A DNA stretch of 39,553 nucleotides from an uncultured Erysipelotrichaceae bacterium (lineage in GTDB: Bacteria; Bacillota_I; Bacilli_A; RF39; UBA660). Positions 32,780 through 39,553 of the stretch are shown here, in pieces. The translations under genes were made by a program, and so were the position numbers. The stretch's first letter is position 1, and the number at the start of each line of letters is the position of its first letter. The notes under the pieces are model-generated. The model searched no databases. It was not told where the DNA came from and worked only from the letters and a program-made list of their open reading frames with translations. The stretch lies in assembly GCA_902789425.1 (NCBI GenBank), contig CADANX010000007.1, forward strand, positions 4,957-44,509. The letters are read 5' to 3'.

Positions 32780-34244
32780 CATAATTATCTAATTTTTCTT
32801 TCATTAATTTTGCAGCTATAGATGGATTTGCTTTACCTCTAGTCTTTTTCATTATTTGTCCTATAAAGTAATCAAGTAATCTTGGATTTTCTGGATCATA
32901 AGCTTTTGCTTGATCTGGATTTTCACTTAATACTTCATTAACAATATTTTCTATTTCACTATCATCAGTAATTTGCATCATACCTTCATCTTTAACTATT
33001 TGTTTTGGTTCTTTCTTTTGTTCAAGAGCTTTATAGAATACTTGTTTACCTTGTTTACTTGAAATAGTTTTATCGCTTATTAATTTAATCAAATCGTATA
33101 ACATAGATGGTGTTAAATAGAAATTATCAATAGTAAGTTCATTATCTATATTATTAAGTTCAGCAAGTATCATACCATTTACCCAATTACAAGCTTCTTT
33201 TGGATCTGCTCCAAGTTTAACTGTTTCTTCAAAGTAATCACTTATTTTCTTTTCTTTAACAAGAATTGTTGCATCATAATCACTTAGTGAATAGTCATTA
33301 ATATATCTTTTCTTTCTTTCATAAGCAAGTTCTGGAATAGATGCTCTTATTTCATCTAACCATTCTTTTGTTAATTTAAACTTTGGAATATTTGGTTCAA
33401 CAAAGTATTTATAATCAACTGCATCTACTTTACTTCTCATACCAATTGTTGTACCTGTTTCTTCATCCCAACGTCTTGTTTCTTGAACTACTTCAGTATC
33501 ATAAGTTCCATCTTCTTTTGCTTTTGTTTGTCTTTTTATTTCATATTTAATACATTCTCTAACTCCACCAAATGAGTTAACATTTTTCATTTCTACTTTT
33601 GTACCCCAGTTTTTAGGATCTTCTTCATCTAATGTTTCATCCATAATAGAAACATTAACATCACATCTAATATGACCTTTTTTTGAATCACATTCAGATA
33701 CACCTAAATATTGATATACAGTTCTCATATGTTCTAGAAATGCTTCAGCTTCTTCACCTGATCTAAAATCTGGTTCTGTAACAAGTTCTAGAAGTGGATT
33801 AGCTGCTCTATTATAATCAATTACTGTTGTATCAAATAAATGATCTGAAGAAGCAGCATCTTCTTCTAAGTGAATATTATTTATTCTAACTCTTTTATCT
33901 TCACCATTACATTCATAATCTACATAACCATATATTCCAACAGGAATCGGTTTTGTTTCTTGTGTAATTTGGTAGTTCTTTGGCATATCAGGATAATAGT
34001 AATTCTTTCTTTCAAAATACATATATTCTGGTTGTTTACAATTTACTACCATAGATGCTTTTATTGCATATTCAACAGCCTTTTTATTAACTACAGGAAG
34101 TACTCCTGGAAATCCCATATCATATGGTCTAATGTTTTCATTAGGAGTCATTGAATAAGAGTTTCTTGCGCTTGAGAATACTTTTGAATTTGTTTCACTA
34201 AATTCACAGTGCATTTCAAGACCTATCATTGCTTTATAACCCAT
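32772..34244 (-). CDS. gatB: Aspartyl/glutamyl-tRNA(Asn/Gln) amidotransferase subunit B
   Basis: The GatB subunit activates misacylated Asp-tRNA-Asn or Glu-tRNA-Gln by phosphorylation and binds the tRNA. The N-terminus GLEMHCEFSETNSKVFS matches the family start (GLEIHVEL). The kinase-like core has GFPGVLPVVNK, YYYPDMPKNYQI, IHLEEDAASS, DYNRAANPLLELVTEPDFRS and KGHIRCDVNVS. The C-terminal helical and YqeY-like tail (about 330-490) is intact. Its ribosome site AAGGAGG lies within the end of gatA, one base before which gatA stops, so coupling is tight. Confidence 0.96.
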   Translation of the reverse strand: MGYKAMIGLEMHCEFSETNSKVFSSARNSYSMTPNENIRPYDMGFPGVLPVVNKKAVEYAIKASMVVNCKQPEYMYFERKNYYYPDMPKNYQITQETKPIPVGIYGYVDYECNGEDKRVRINNIHLEEDAASSDHLFDTTVIDYNRAANPLLELVTEPDFRSGEEAEAFLEHMRTVYQYLGVSECDSKKGHIRCDVNVSIMDETLDEEDPKNWGTKVEMKNVNSFGGVRECIKYEIKRQTKAKEDGTYDTEVVQETRRWDEETGTTIGMRSKVDAVDYKYFVEPNIPKFKLTKEWLDEIRASIPELAYERKKRYINDYSLSDYDATILVKEKKISDYFEETVKLGADPKEACNWVNGMILAELNNIDNELTIDNFYLTPSMLYDLIKLISDKTISSKQGKQVFYKALEQKKEPKQIVKDEGMMQITDDSEIENIVNEVLSENPDQAKAYDPENPRLLDYFIGQIMKKTRGKANPSIAAKLMKEKLDNYER

Positions 34245-34245
34245 A

Positions 34246-35703
34246 TTACTTTTCCTCCTTTGCTATTTGATTTTTAAAATCCATAGTACCTTCTAATGCA
34301 TAAGCTATATTAAGTACATTTTCATCATCATAACAATTACCTGTAATATTTAAAGCAACAGGCAATCCATTTATAAATCCATCTGGAATAGTTATAGAAG
34401 GAAAACCACCAAAGTTACCTACTTGTAAATGTTCTTCAAGTGTAACTGTTTCTTTTGAAAGCATATCATCATCGCCATCAAATTTTTTAGCAGGTCCACT
34501 TGATACAGGTAGAATAACTGCATCATATTTTTTAAATAAATCTTTCCATGCATCAACTAAAAGTCTTCTTACTCTTTGTGCATTTCTAAAATATCTTTCT
34601 TGATTTTCTGATTGAAGTACATAAGAACCAATTACAAATCTTCTTTTAATAAGTGAAGAAAATCCTTTAGTTCTATAATCTTTAGTTTGTTCATCCCAAG
34701 TCTTACCTTCACCTCTTGGTCCGAATATAATACCAGTTAAATTTGACATATTACTTGTTGCTTCAGCACATGAAATAACAACATATACAGATGCTAAAGC
34801 ATTTAAAAGTGTTCTATCAACTGATACTTCATCTACTTCCATACCAAGTTCTTTTGCTTTTTCTATTGCATTAAAGAAATTATCAAAATGACTTTTTAAT
34901 TCATCTGATGGATTTTCATATTCTGAAATATCACATATTTCTTTTATATAACATAATTTTTTACCTTTAACATCACCAGTTAATGATTTAGTTAAGTTTA
35001 TTTTACTTGAATCCCATGAAGTCATATCATATTTGTCTATGCCTTTCATGTTATCAACAACTATAGCAGCATCTTTAACACTTCTTGTAAGTACTCCAAG
35101 GTGATCTAAAGATGAAGCAAACGGAAATAAACCATATCTTGAAATCATACCATATGTTGGTTTATATCCAACAATACCGCAATATGCAGCAGGTTTTCTA
35201 ATTGAATCACCTGTATCTGAACCTGTTGCATATGGATAAACACCAGCAGCAACAGCACAAGCAGAACCTGCGGATGATCCAGCACACATTCTTGATTTAT
35301 CCCATGGATTTAATACTGTTCCTGTATGACCAGTAGTTCCAGTTCCACCCATACCAAATTCATCCATTACAGTTTTATTTACCATAACTGCACCTGCTTC
35401 TTTTAATTTTGCATAAGCAGTTGCATCAAAAAATGGAACATAATCTTTTAAAGTATTACTACTTCCTGTTGAAAGTATTCCTCTTGTTGAATAATTATCT
35501 TTTATACCGCATGGTATACCTGATAATGGATTTTCTGTTACTTCAACTTCTTTTGCATCATCTAAAATTGTTACAAATGCATTATATTTATCTTGCACTT
35601 CATGTGATAGTTTTAATGATTCTTCGATTAATTCTTTTGATGTTACTTCACCACTTTTTAATAGTTCATGAAGTTCTTCTATTGATTTATTCATATATTT
35701 CAT
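34246..35703 (-). CDS. gatA: Aspartyl/glutamyl-tRNA(Asn/Gln) amidotransferase subunit A
   Basis: Amidase subunit that frees ammonia from Gln (or Asn) for GatB. The Lys of the Ser-cisSer-Lys triad is in GIPCGIKDNY, the cis-Ser in AGSSAGSACAVAAG (commonly GGSSGGSAAAVAAG), and the nucleophile Ser in GSDTGDSIRKPAAYCG (commonly DTGGSIRQPA). The Gly-to-Asp change beside the nucleophile and the Gly-to-Ala change are unusual but leave all three catalytic residues. The 485-residue length is normal. The ATG is one base after the gatC stop, with GGTGG inside gatC as ribosome site. Confidence 0.95.
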   Translation of the reverse strand: MKYMNKSIEELHELLKSGEVTSKELIEESLKLSHEVQDKYNAFVTILDDAKEVEVTENPLSGIPCGIKDNYSTRGILSTGSSNTLKDYVPFFDATAYAKLKEAGAVMVNKTVMDEFGMGGTGTTGHTGTVLNPWDKSRMCAGSSAGSACAVAAGVYPYATGSDTGDSIRKPAAYCGIVGYKPTYGMISRYGLFPFASSLDHLGVLTRSVKDAAIVVDNMKGIDKYDMTSWDSSKINLTKSLTGDVKGKKLCYIKEICDISEYENPSDELKSHFDNFFNAIEKAKELGMEVDEVSVDRTLLNALASVYVVISCAEATSNMSNLTGIIFGPRGEGKTWDEQTKDYRTKGFSSLIKRRFVIGSYVLQSENQERYFRNAQRVRRLLVDAWKDLFKKYDAVILPVSSGPAKKFDGDDDMLSKETVTLEEHLQVGNFGGFPSITIPDGFINGLPVALNITGNCYDDENVLNIAYALEGTMDFKNQIAKEEK

Positions 35704-35704
35704 T

Positions 35705-36001
35705 TTATCCCACCACCTTTGGCACTTCTACTTCTCTTGCTGTACAATCTTTACAGTTTTGAAGTAATTCTTCGATTGGAATAGATTCTTCAACTTCATC
35801 TTCTCTAAGCTCATATTCAAAATCATCAAGAGTATGAGTCATAGGTTCAACTTTATCTATTCCAGGTATATCATTTATTATATTTATTTGATTATCTATG
35901 ATTTCAAATTCATCTAAAACCATTTTATTTTCATCATCAGTTAAACCAATTAATAGTTTATCTGCATAACCATCTACCATCTCTTTAGTAAATTTTCCCA
36001 T
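35705..36001 (-). CDS. gatC: Aspartyl/glutamyl-tRNA(Asn/Gln) amidotransferase subunit C
   Basis: A 98-residue small subunit that wraps GatA and joins it to GatB. The N-terminal helices (GYADKLLIGLTDDENKMVLDEFEIID) and the segment GIDKVEPMTHT match the family pattern (xVxPxxH). The order gatC-gatA-gatB is the usual bacterial order. A GGAGG site precedes the ATG; the 55-codon ORF ends ten bases upstream. Confidence 0.9.
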   Translation of the reverse strand: MGKFTKEMVDGYADKLLIGLTDDENKMVLDEFEIIDNQINIINDIPGIDKVEPMTHTLDDFEYELREDEVEESIPIEELLQNCKDCTAREVEVPKVVG

Positions 36002-36011
36002 ATTATCCTCC

Positions 36012-36179
36012 TTATATTTGTATATTTTGTCTTAATTCTAATTTTTTTACTTTTTCTTTTCTTTTTGAATTTTCAAAATATTTAGTTTCTTGTTTTATGC
36101 TTGTAAAAACTGGAACTAATTTTGTCTTTTTTATTTCATTAACATTAATATATGTATGATTTCTAGTTCTTACATCCAT
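36012..36179 (-). CDS. Small basic 55-aa ORF between aspS and gatC
   Basis: A 55-residue open frame filling the 190-base gap between aspS and gatC. It starts at the ATG at 36179, with GGGGG eleven bases upstream and directly after the aspS stop codon, and its stop is two bases ahead of the gatC ribosome site. The product (beginning MDVRTRNHTYINVNEIKK) has a mixed first half and a very basic end (SKRKEKVKKLELRQN). Its tight fit between the neighbours, with start and stop placed like those of an operon gene, favours a real gene. No family is recognised. RNA or transamidosome binding is a guess from its charge and place. Confidence 0.5.
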   Translation of the reverse strand: MDVRTRNHTYINVNEIKKTKLVPVFTSIKQETKYFENSKRKEKVKKLELRQNIQI

Positions 36180-36190
36180 AATAATGCCCC

Positions 36191-37945
36191 CTATTCTTCT
36201 TTTGCTATTTCTATACCTAATTCCTTTAATTGTTTATCATCAAGTACACTTGGTGAGCCCATCATTTGATCTTGTCCTGTAGAATTTGTTGGGAATGTTT
36301 GAACTTCTCTTAAATTTGGTTCATCTAATATAAGCATTAAAATTCTATCAATTCCAGGAGCCATTCCTCCATGTGGTGGAACACCATATTTAAATGCTGT
36401 AAACATACTATTAAATCTTTTTTCAATAACATCTTCGGTATAACCTACTTTTACAAATCCTTTAGTAATTAAATCTAAATCTGTATTTCTAAGTGCACCA
36501 GATGCCATTTCACATCCATTACAAACAAAGTCAAATTGATGTGCAATTATATCTTCTATATTATGATTGTCATAGTCTTTAAATTCATCATATGGTTTAG
36601 AAAATGGATTATGACAAAAATCCCATTTTTTAAGTTTTTCATCATATTCAAACATTGGGAAATCTTTAATGATACATAATTCTAATTTGTTATTGTCTAT
36701 TAATTCTAATTTTCTTCCAAGTTCATCTCTTATTTGACCTGCAAATGTTTGAGCTACTTTTAAATTTTTATTTGCTATAAAGAACATTACACTATTTGTC
36801 TTCATATCAAATTCTTTAATTAAATTATTTCTTTCTTCTTCACTTAAGAATTTATCTATAGGTCCTTTAAAAGTTCCATCTTCAAGTAATGTAATATAAC
36901 CAATACCTGGCATACCAATACTACTTGCAAAATCAACTATTTCATTAAACCAACTATTTGGTTTAGAACCAATATCATCAACAACTATTACTTTGATATT
37001 ACTATTTTTGAATGGTCCAAATGTAGTTTCTTTTAAAACCTCAGTTGCATCTTTAATAATAAGTGGATTTCTTAAATCAGGTTTATCGGTACCATAATCA
37101 TTCATAGCATCTTTATAAGATATTTGTCTAAATGGTTTTGGACTTACTTTTTTATCTGAGAAAGTACTAAATACATCATAGAATATGTCTTCACCTATTT
37201 CAAGAATATCACTTTCTTCTGGAAAACTCATTTCAAAGTCTAATTGATAGAATTCTAATGTTCTATCTTTTCTTGCATCTTCATCTCTAAAACATGGTGC
37301 TATTTGAAAATATTTATCAAGACCACCAACCATTAATAATTGTTTATATATTTGTGGTGCTTGAGGTAGTGCATAAAATTTACCTTTAAAGTTTCTTGAT
37401 GGAACAACAAAATCTCTAGCTCCTTCTGGTGATGAAGCTGTTAATATTGGTGTTTGAACTTCCGTAAATCCTAGATTATGCATTTTACCTCTTAAGAAAT
37501 GTAATACTTCACTTCTTAATTTAATATTTTTAGCTACTTTAGGATTACGCATATCAATATATCTATATTTAAGTCTAACTTCTTCTTTTGTTTCTTTTGA
37601 TGAATCTATTTCAAATGGTGGAGTCATAGCTTTTTCAGATAATAATTCTAAAGTTTTACATTCTACTTCGATTAATCCAGTATTAATTTTTTCATTAATG
37701 GTTTCTTCATCTCTTTTAATAACTTTACCAGTTACTCTAACTACACTTTCTTTTGAAATTCCTTCAAGAAGTTTTTCATCGTGAACAACAACTTGTGTTA
37801 TTCCAAAACTATCTCTTAAGTCTAAGAACATAACACCACCATGGTCACGAATTGTATTTACAAAACCAGATAATATTACTTCTTTATCTAAATCATTTAT
37901 TGTAAGTTCATTACAATTATTTGTTCTATAAAAATTTGCTTTCAT
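36191..37945 (-). CDS. aspS: Aspartyl-tRNA synthetase, probably non-discriminating
   Basis: Class IIb synthetase charging tRNA-Asp and probably tRNA-Asn with Asp. Structure: N-terminal OB-fold anticodon-binding domain (1-110), catalytic core with motif 2 region CFRDEDARKDRTLEFYQLD, a GAD insertion of bacterial type (FGPFKNSNIKVIVVDDIG to MFFIANKNLKVAQ), and motif 3 GGMAPGIDRILMLI. The anticodon-domain sequence RDHGG has His at the position where non-discriminating AspRS enzymes carry His and discriminating E. coli AspRS has RDLGS. Co-transcription with gatCAB and a T-box with an Asn codon fit that role. The 584-residue length is standard. AGGAG lies upstream of the ATG. Confidence 0.93.
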   Translation of the reverse strand: MKANFYRTNNCNELTINDLDKEVILSGFVNTIRDHGGVMFLDLRDSFGITQVVVHDEKLLEGISKESVVRVTGKVIKRDEETINEKINTGLIEVECKTLELLSEKAMTPPFEIDSSKETKEEVRLKYRYIDMRNPKVAKNIKLRSEVLHFLRGKMHNLGFTEVQTPILTASSPEGARDFVVPSRNFKGKFYALPQAPQIYKQLLMVGGLDKYFQIAPCFRDEDARKDRTLEFYQLDFEMSFPEESDILEIGEDIFYDVFSTFSDKKVSPKPFRQISYKDAMNDYGTDKPDLRNPLIIKDATEVLKETTFGPFKNSNIKVIVVDDIGSKPNSWFNEIVDFASSIGMPGIGYITLLEDGTFKGPIDKFLSEEERNNLIKEFDMKTNSVMFFIANKNLKVAQTFAGQIRDELGRKLELIDNNKLELCIIKDFPMFEYDEKLKKWDFCHNPFSKPYDEFKDYDNHNIEDIIAHQFDFVCNGCEMASGALRNTDLDLITKGFVKVGYTEDVIEKRFNSMFTAFKYGVPPHGGMAPGIDRILMLILDEPNLREVQTFPTNSTGQDQMMGSPSVLDDKQLKELGIEIAKEE

Positions 37946-37980
37946 TTTCTTTTCTCCTTTTCTTTTTTTAATTAATAAAT

Positions 37981-38021
37981 AAAAAAACAGTTATCTTCCC
38001 AAAAAGGGACGAATAACTGTT
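37981..38021 (-). terminator. T-box-controlled intrinsic terminator before aspS
   Basis: Minus strand AACAGTTAT and ATAACTGTT pair over a loop that contains an inner CCC/GGG stem, followed by seven T. The T-box sequence overlaps the alternative antiterminator. Confidence 0.9.
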
Positions 38022-38218
38022 AAATCCGTGGTACCACCCAAATTACTATATAATATAGTCACTTTTAGAAATTAACGCTTATCTAACGTATTATCCTACT
38101 AATTTCAGATAATAAACTCCAAGGTGTTCTTTCATATTACTATCAATATCCATTTTCACCATCTAGGACTCTCTTTTAATGAATCGCAATATTACTCGTC
38201 CTCTTCTTTGTTTTTTCT
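37981..38218 (-). promoter_or_regulatory. T-box leader of the aspS-gatCAB operon
   Basis: Minus-strand leader of about 240 bases filling the 357-base gap before aspS, the only gene-free stretch over 300 bases. Stem I starts with GACGAGTA near its 5' end, contains AGAGAG and an apical GGTG, and descends to the specifier loop. The conserved T-box GGGTGGTACCACGG lies at 38026-38039. The terminator hairpin (37987-38021, stem AACAGTTAT) ends in a T-run. The specifier loop holds AGAACACC: AAC (38126-38128), overlapped by GAA (38127-38129). No GAC or GAT codon is in the loop. Uncharged tRNA would stabilise the antiterminator and switch on the operon. Confidence 0.92.
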
Positions 38219-38224
38219 GTAAAT

Positions 38225-38253
38225 ATCTTATCATATAGGATGCTTAAAGTCAA
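38225..38253 (-). promoter_or_regulatory. Promoter of the T-box/aspS operon
   Basis: Minus strand TTGACT (38248-38253), 17-bp spacer, TAAGAT (38225-38230), with TG one base before the -10 box. A TSS near 38218 would begin the T-box leader. Confidence 0.75.
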
Positions 38254-38273
38254 TGAAATAGCATTATTTTACA

Positions 38274-38300
38274 TAAAAAAACTAATATTTAAAATATTAG
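38274..38300 (-). terminator. Terminator of the divergent sigma factor gene
   Basis: Minus strand CTAATATT and AATATTAG pair around TTA, followed by seven T, just after the stop codon. Confidence 0.85.
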
Positions 38301-38302
38301 CT

Positions 38303-39553
38303 TTATATAATTCTTTTTTTATTTTCTACTACTATTAAATCATTTTCAACAAAATCATCTAGAACTTTAGGATTTCTTAATTTTCTTAAAGCTTTAAATT
38401 CAAGATTACGAATCATTTCTTCTTTAACATTAAATGTTTTAGCTACTTCTTTTACAGAAAGAGCTCTTGCTGGTTTTATACCATTTTCATTTTCTTCAAT
38501 ACCGAATCTTAATTTTAAAACCAATTGCTCTCTTTCAGTAAGATTAGATAAATTATCAATTACTTTTCTTCTGATTAATTCATTTGATACATTTTTATCA
38601 TATTCTGCTTCATATGAAATATTATTTACTGGATTATCCATATTATCTTCATTTAATTCTTCAACTGACAAATTACCATATTCAATTTTAATTGCTTTTT
38701 TAACCATTTCTTTATATGAATCTGTATTTGGTATGTAATGAAGATTTGCAAGTAAATCAGTAATATCTTCTATCATATCATCTTCTCCATTAAAATCTTT
38801 ATCATATTCTTCTTCAATGATATTTTTAATTCTTGGGAAAATACCTCTTATATCAGCTGGTAAGAATGAAAGCATTTTAGAAGCTTCATTCATTATTGTA
38901 TATTGAATTTCAACTCCTGCGTATGTTGAAAATTTAGATTTTGATGGATCATATTTTTCAACTGCTTTAATTAATGCAATTGCACCTATTTGCTCAAGTT
39001 CAGCTTCAGGAATATCATATTTTTCTACCAAATTAAATTTCCATATAAAGAATTGAACAAGTCTCATATTTCTTTCAACTAATTCATTTCTTATTGCTAT
39101 TTTTTTATTAGGATCAGTTTCTTCTTGATATTCTTTAAATTTATTTAATTGTTCATTTTCACTAAATGGTTCTAAATACACATTATTATCATAATTAATA
39201 TATGTATCTAGTGAATCAACATCATATTCATTTTTTTCATACTCAGTTATTTCGCCGCATACTCTTATTCCATTTTCGTTAAGTAAATTAATAATATGTT
39301 TTATTTCATCTTTATTAAATCCTTTATTTTTAATTTTACTTAAAGCAACTGATGGATATGGTGTATTTTTTTCTAGTTTATCTTTTGCAGCACCATTTCT
39401 TTTTATTTTAAAATCTAAATTGTATTCTAAAAATTCGTTAGCAATATATTCATCAAGTTCATGATAATCTTCATATACTATTTCACCATTTTCATATTGT
39501 ATAGTAGCCATTTTAGGTTTATTTGTATTTGTTTCTTTCTTTGAAACTATTAC
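38303..39553 (-). CDS. Divergent RpoD-like sigma factor (N-terminus may lie outside window)
   Basis: Open from the right edge; the first Met is at 39511 (402 residues), but no ribosome site precedes it and the 14 codons upstream (ending NTNKPK) contain no stop, so the gene probably starts outside. Regions seen: a region 1.1-like part (NLLNENGIRVCGEI), region 1.2 (DSLDTYI to FSENEQLNKFKEYQEET), region 2 (ELEQIGAIALIKAVEKYDPSKSKFSTYA) and region 4 (LTEREQLVLKLRFGIEENE and VKEEMIRNLEFKALRKLRN). Where primary sigma factors have STYATWWIRQAI (2.3-2.4), it has STYAGVEIQYTI, without the Trp pair. So it looks like an RpoD paralogue with altered promoter melting. Terminator follows. Confidence 0.75.
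   Translation of the reverse strand, partial: VIVSKKETNTNKPKMATIQYENGEIVYEDYHELDEYIANEFLEYNLDFKIKRNGAAKDKLEKNTPYPSVALSKIKNKGFNKDEIKHIINLLNENGIRVCGEITEYEKNEYDVDSLDTYINYDNNVYLEPFSENEQLNKFKEYQEETDPNKKIAIRNELVERNMRLVQFFIWKFNLVEKYDIPEAELEQIGAIALIKAVEKYDPSKSKFSTYAGVEIQYTIMNEASKMLSFLPADIRGIFPRIKNIIEEEYDKDFNGEDDMIEDITDLLANLHYIPNTDSYKEMVKKAIKIEYGNLSVEELNEDNMDNPVNNISYEAEYDKNVSNELIRRKVIDNLSNLTEREQLVLKLRFGIEENENGIKPARALSVKEVAKTFNVKEEMIRNLEFKALRKLRNPKVLDDFVENDLIVVENKKRII

Noticed and set aside
35409-35762. Plus-strand open frame of 117 codons
   Set aside because: Antisense to gatA and gatC; extremely Leu-rich, no ribosome site.
38126-38160. GAT triplets in the T-box Stem I as possible Asp specifiers
   Set aside because: They lie on the descending stem above the specifier loop (in GGATATTGATAG), which pairs with the 5' arm, not in the loop next to the closing CC.

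Overview
The window is a gene-dense, strongly AT-rich stretch of a low-GC Gram-positive (Firmicutes/Bacilli-type) chromosome. Support comes from AGGAGG/AGGTG ribosome sites, RNase HIII, a T-box leader, a long-type peptide deformylase, GatCAB, pyruvate phosphate dikinase and a YjcZ-like small protein. TGA is a normal stop (for example in the STAS gene) and Trp is TGG, so this is the standard bacterial code, not a Mycoplasma code. The short spacers and the style of the genes fit an uncultured gut-type lineage near RF39/Erysipelotrichia, but that placement is inference; no rRNA is present. I see no phage, insertion sequence, CRISPR array or plasmid region: the gene content is chromosomal housekeeping plus many envelope proteins of unknown function.

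Layout. 1-3.4 kb: the 5' part of an FtsW-type SEDS gene (cut by the left edge), a YjcZ-like mini-protein, peptide deformylase, a CvpA-like protein and RNase HIII. 3.4-10.4 kb: two membrane-anchored unknowns (one with a zinc ribbon), a rhomboid protease, RluD-type pseudouridine synthase, LspA, a MacB-like fused ABC transporter and a tiny stand-alone protein resembling the RNA polymerase alpha C-terminal domain. 10.5-13.1 kb: tRNA-Ser(GCT), two unknown genes, thymidine kinase, and a tRNA-Ile2/tRNA-Leu pair. 13.1-17.8 kb: an apparent operon with a transglutaminase-like protein, cysteine desulfurase, TtcA-like tRNA thiolase, GDPD, thymidylate kinase and a small anchored protein. 17.8-22.7 kb: xerD-like recombinase, ppdK, a stand-alone Smr protein and a bactofilin-like membrane protein. 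22.7-28.2 kb: a lipoprotein/coiled-coil pair, an unknown 141-aa protein and DNA polymerase I. 28.2-32.8 kb: a kinase-fold protein, a STAS/sigma-factor pair without an anti-sigma gene, a beta-helix surface protein and a PrsW-type protease with a zinc ribbon. 32.8-38.3 kb: a T-box-controlled aspS - 55-aa ORF - gatC - gatA - gatB operon. 38.3 kb to the right edge: a divergent RpoD-like sigma factor whose reading frame stays open to the edge.

How the genes work together. The most coherent system is the tRNA-dependent amidation operon. Its AspRS carries the His typical of non-discriminating enzymes, GatCAB follows, and the T-box specifier loop holds AAC (Asn) overlapping GAA (Glu), with no Asp codon. 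This matches a design in which uncharged tRNA-Asn, and possibly tRNA-Glu, controls the pathway. A second theme is transcription: two unusual sigma factors, a degenerate STAS protein, an alpha-CTD-like mini-protein, and a recurring extended -10 element (ATGATA followed by two variable bases and AT) in front of many genes. Most transcription units end in intrinsic terminators that overlap or abut the stop codon.
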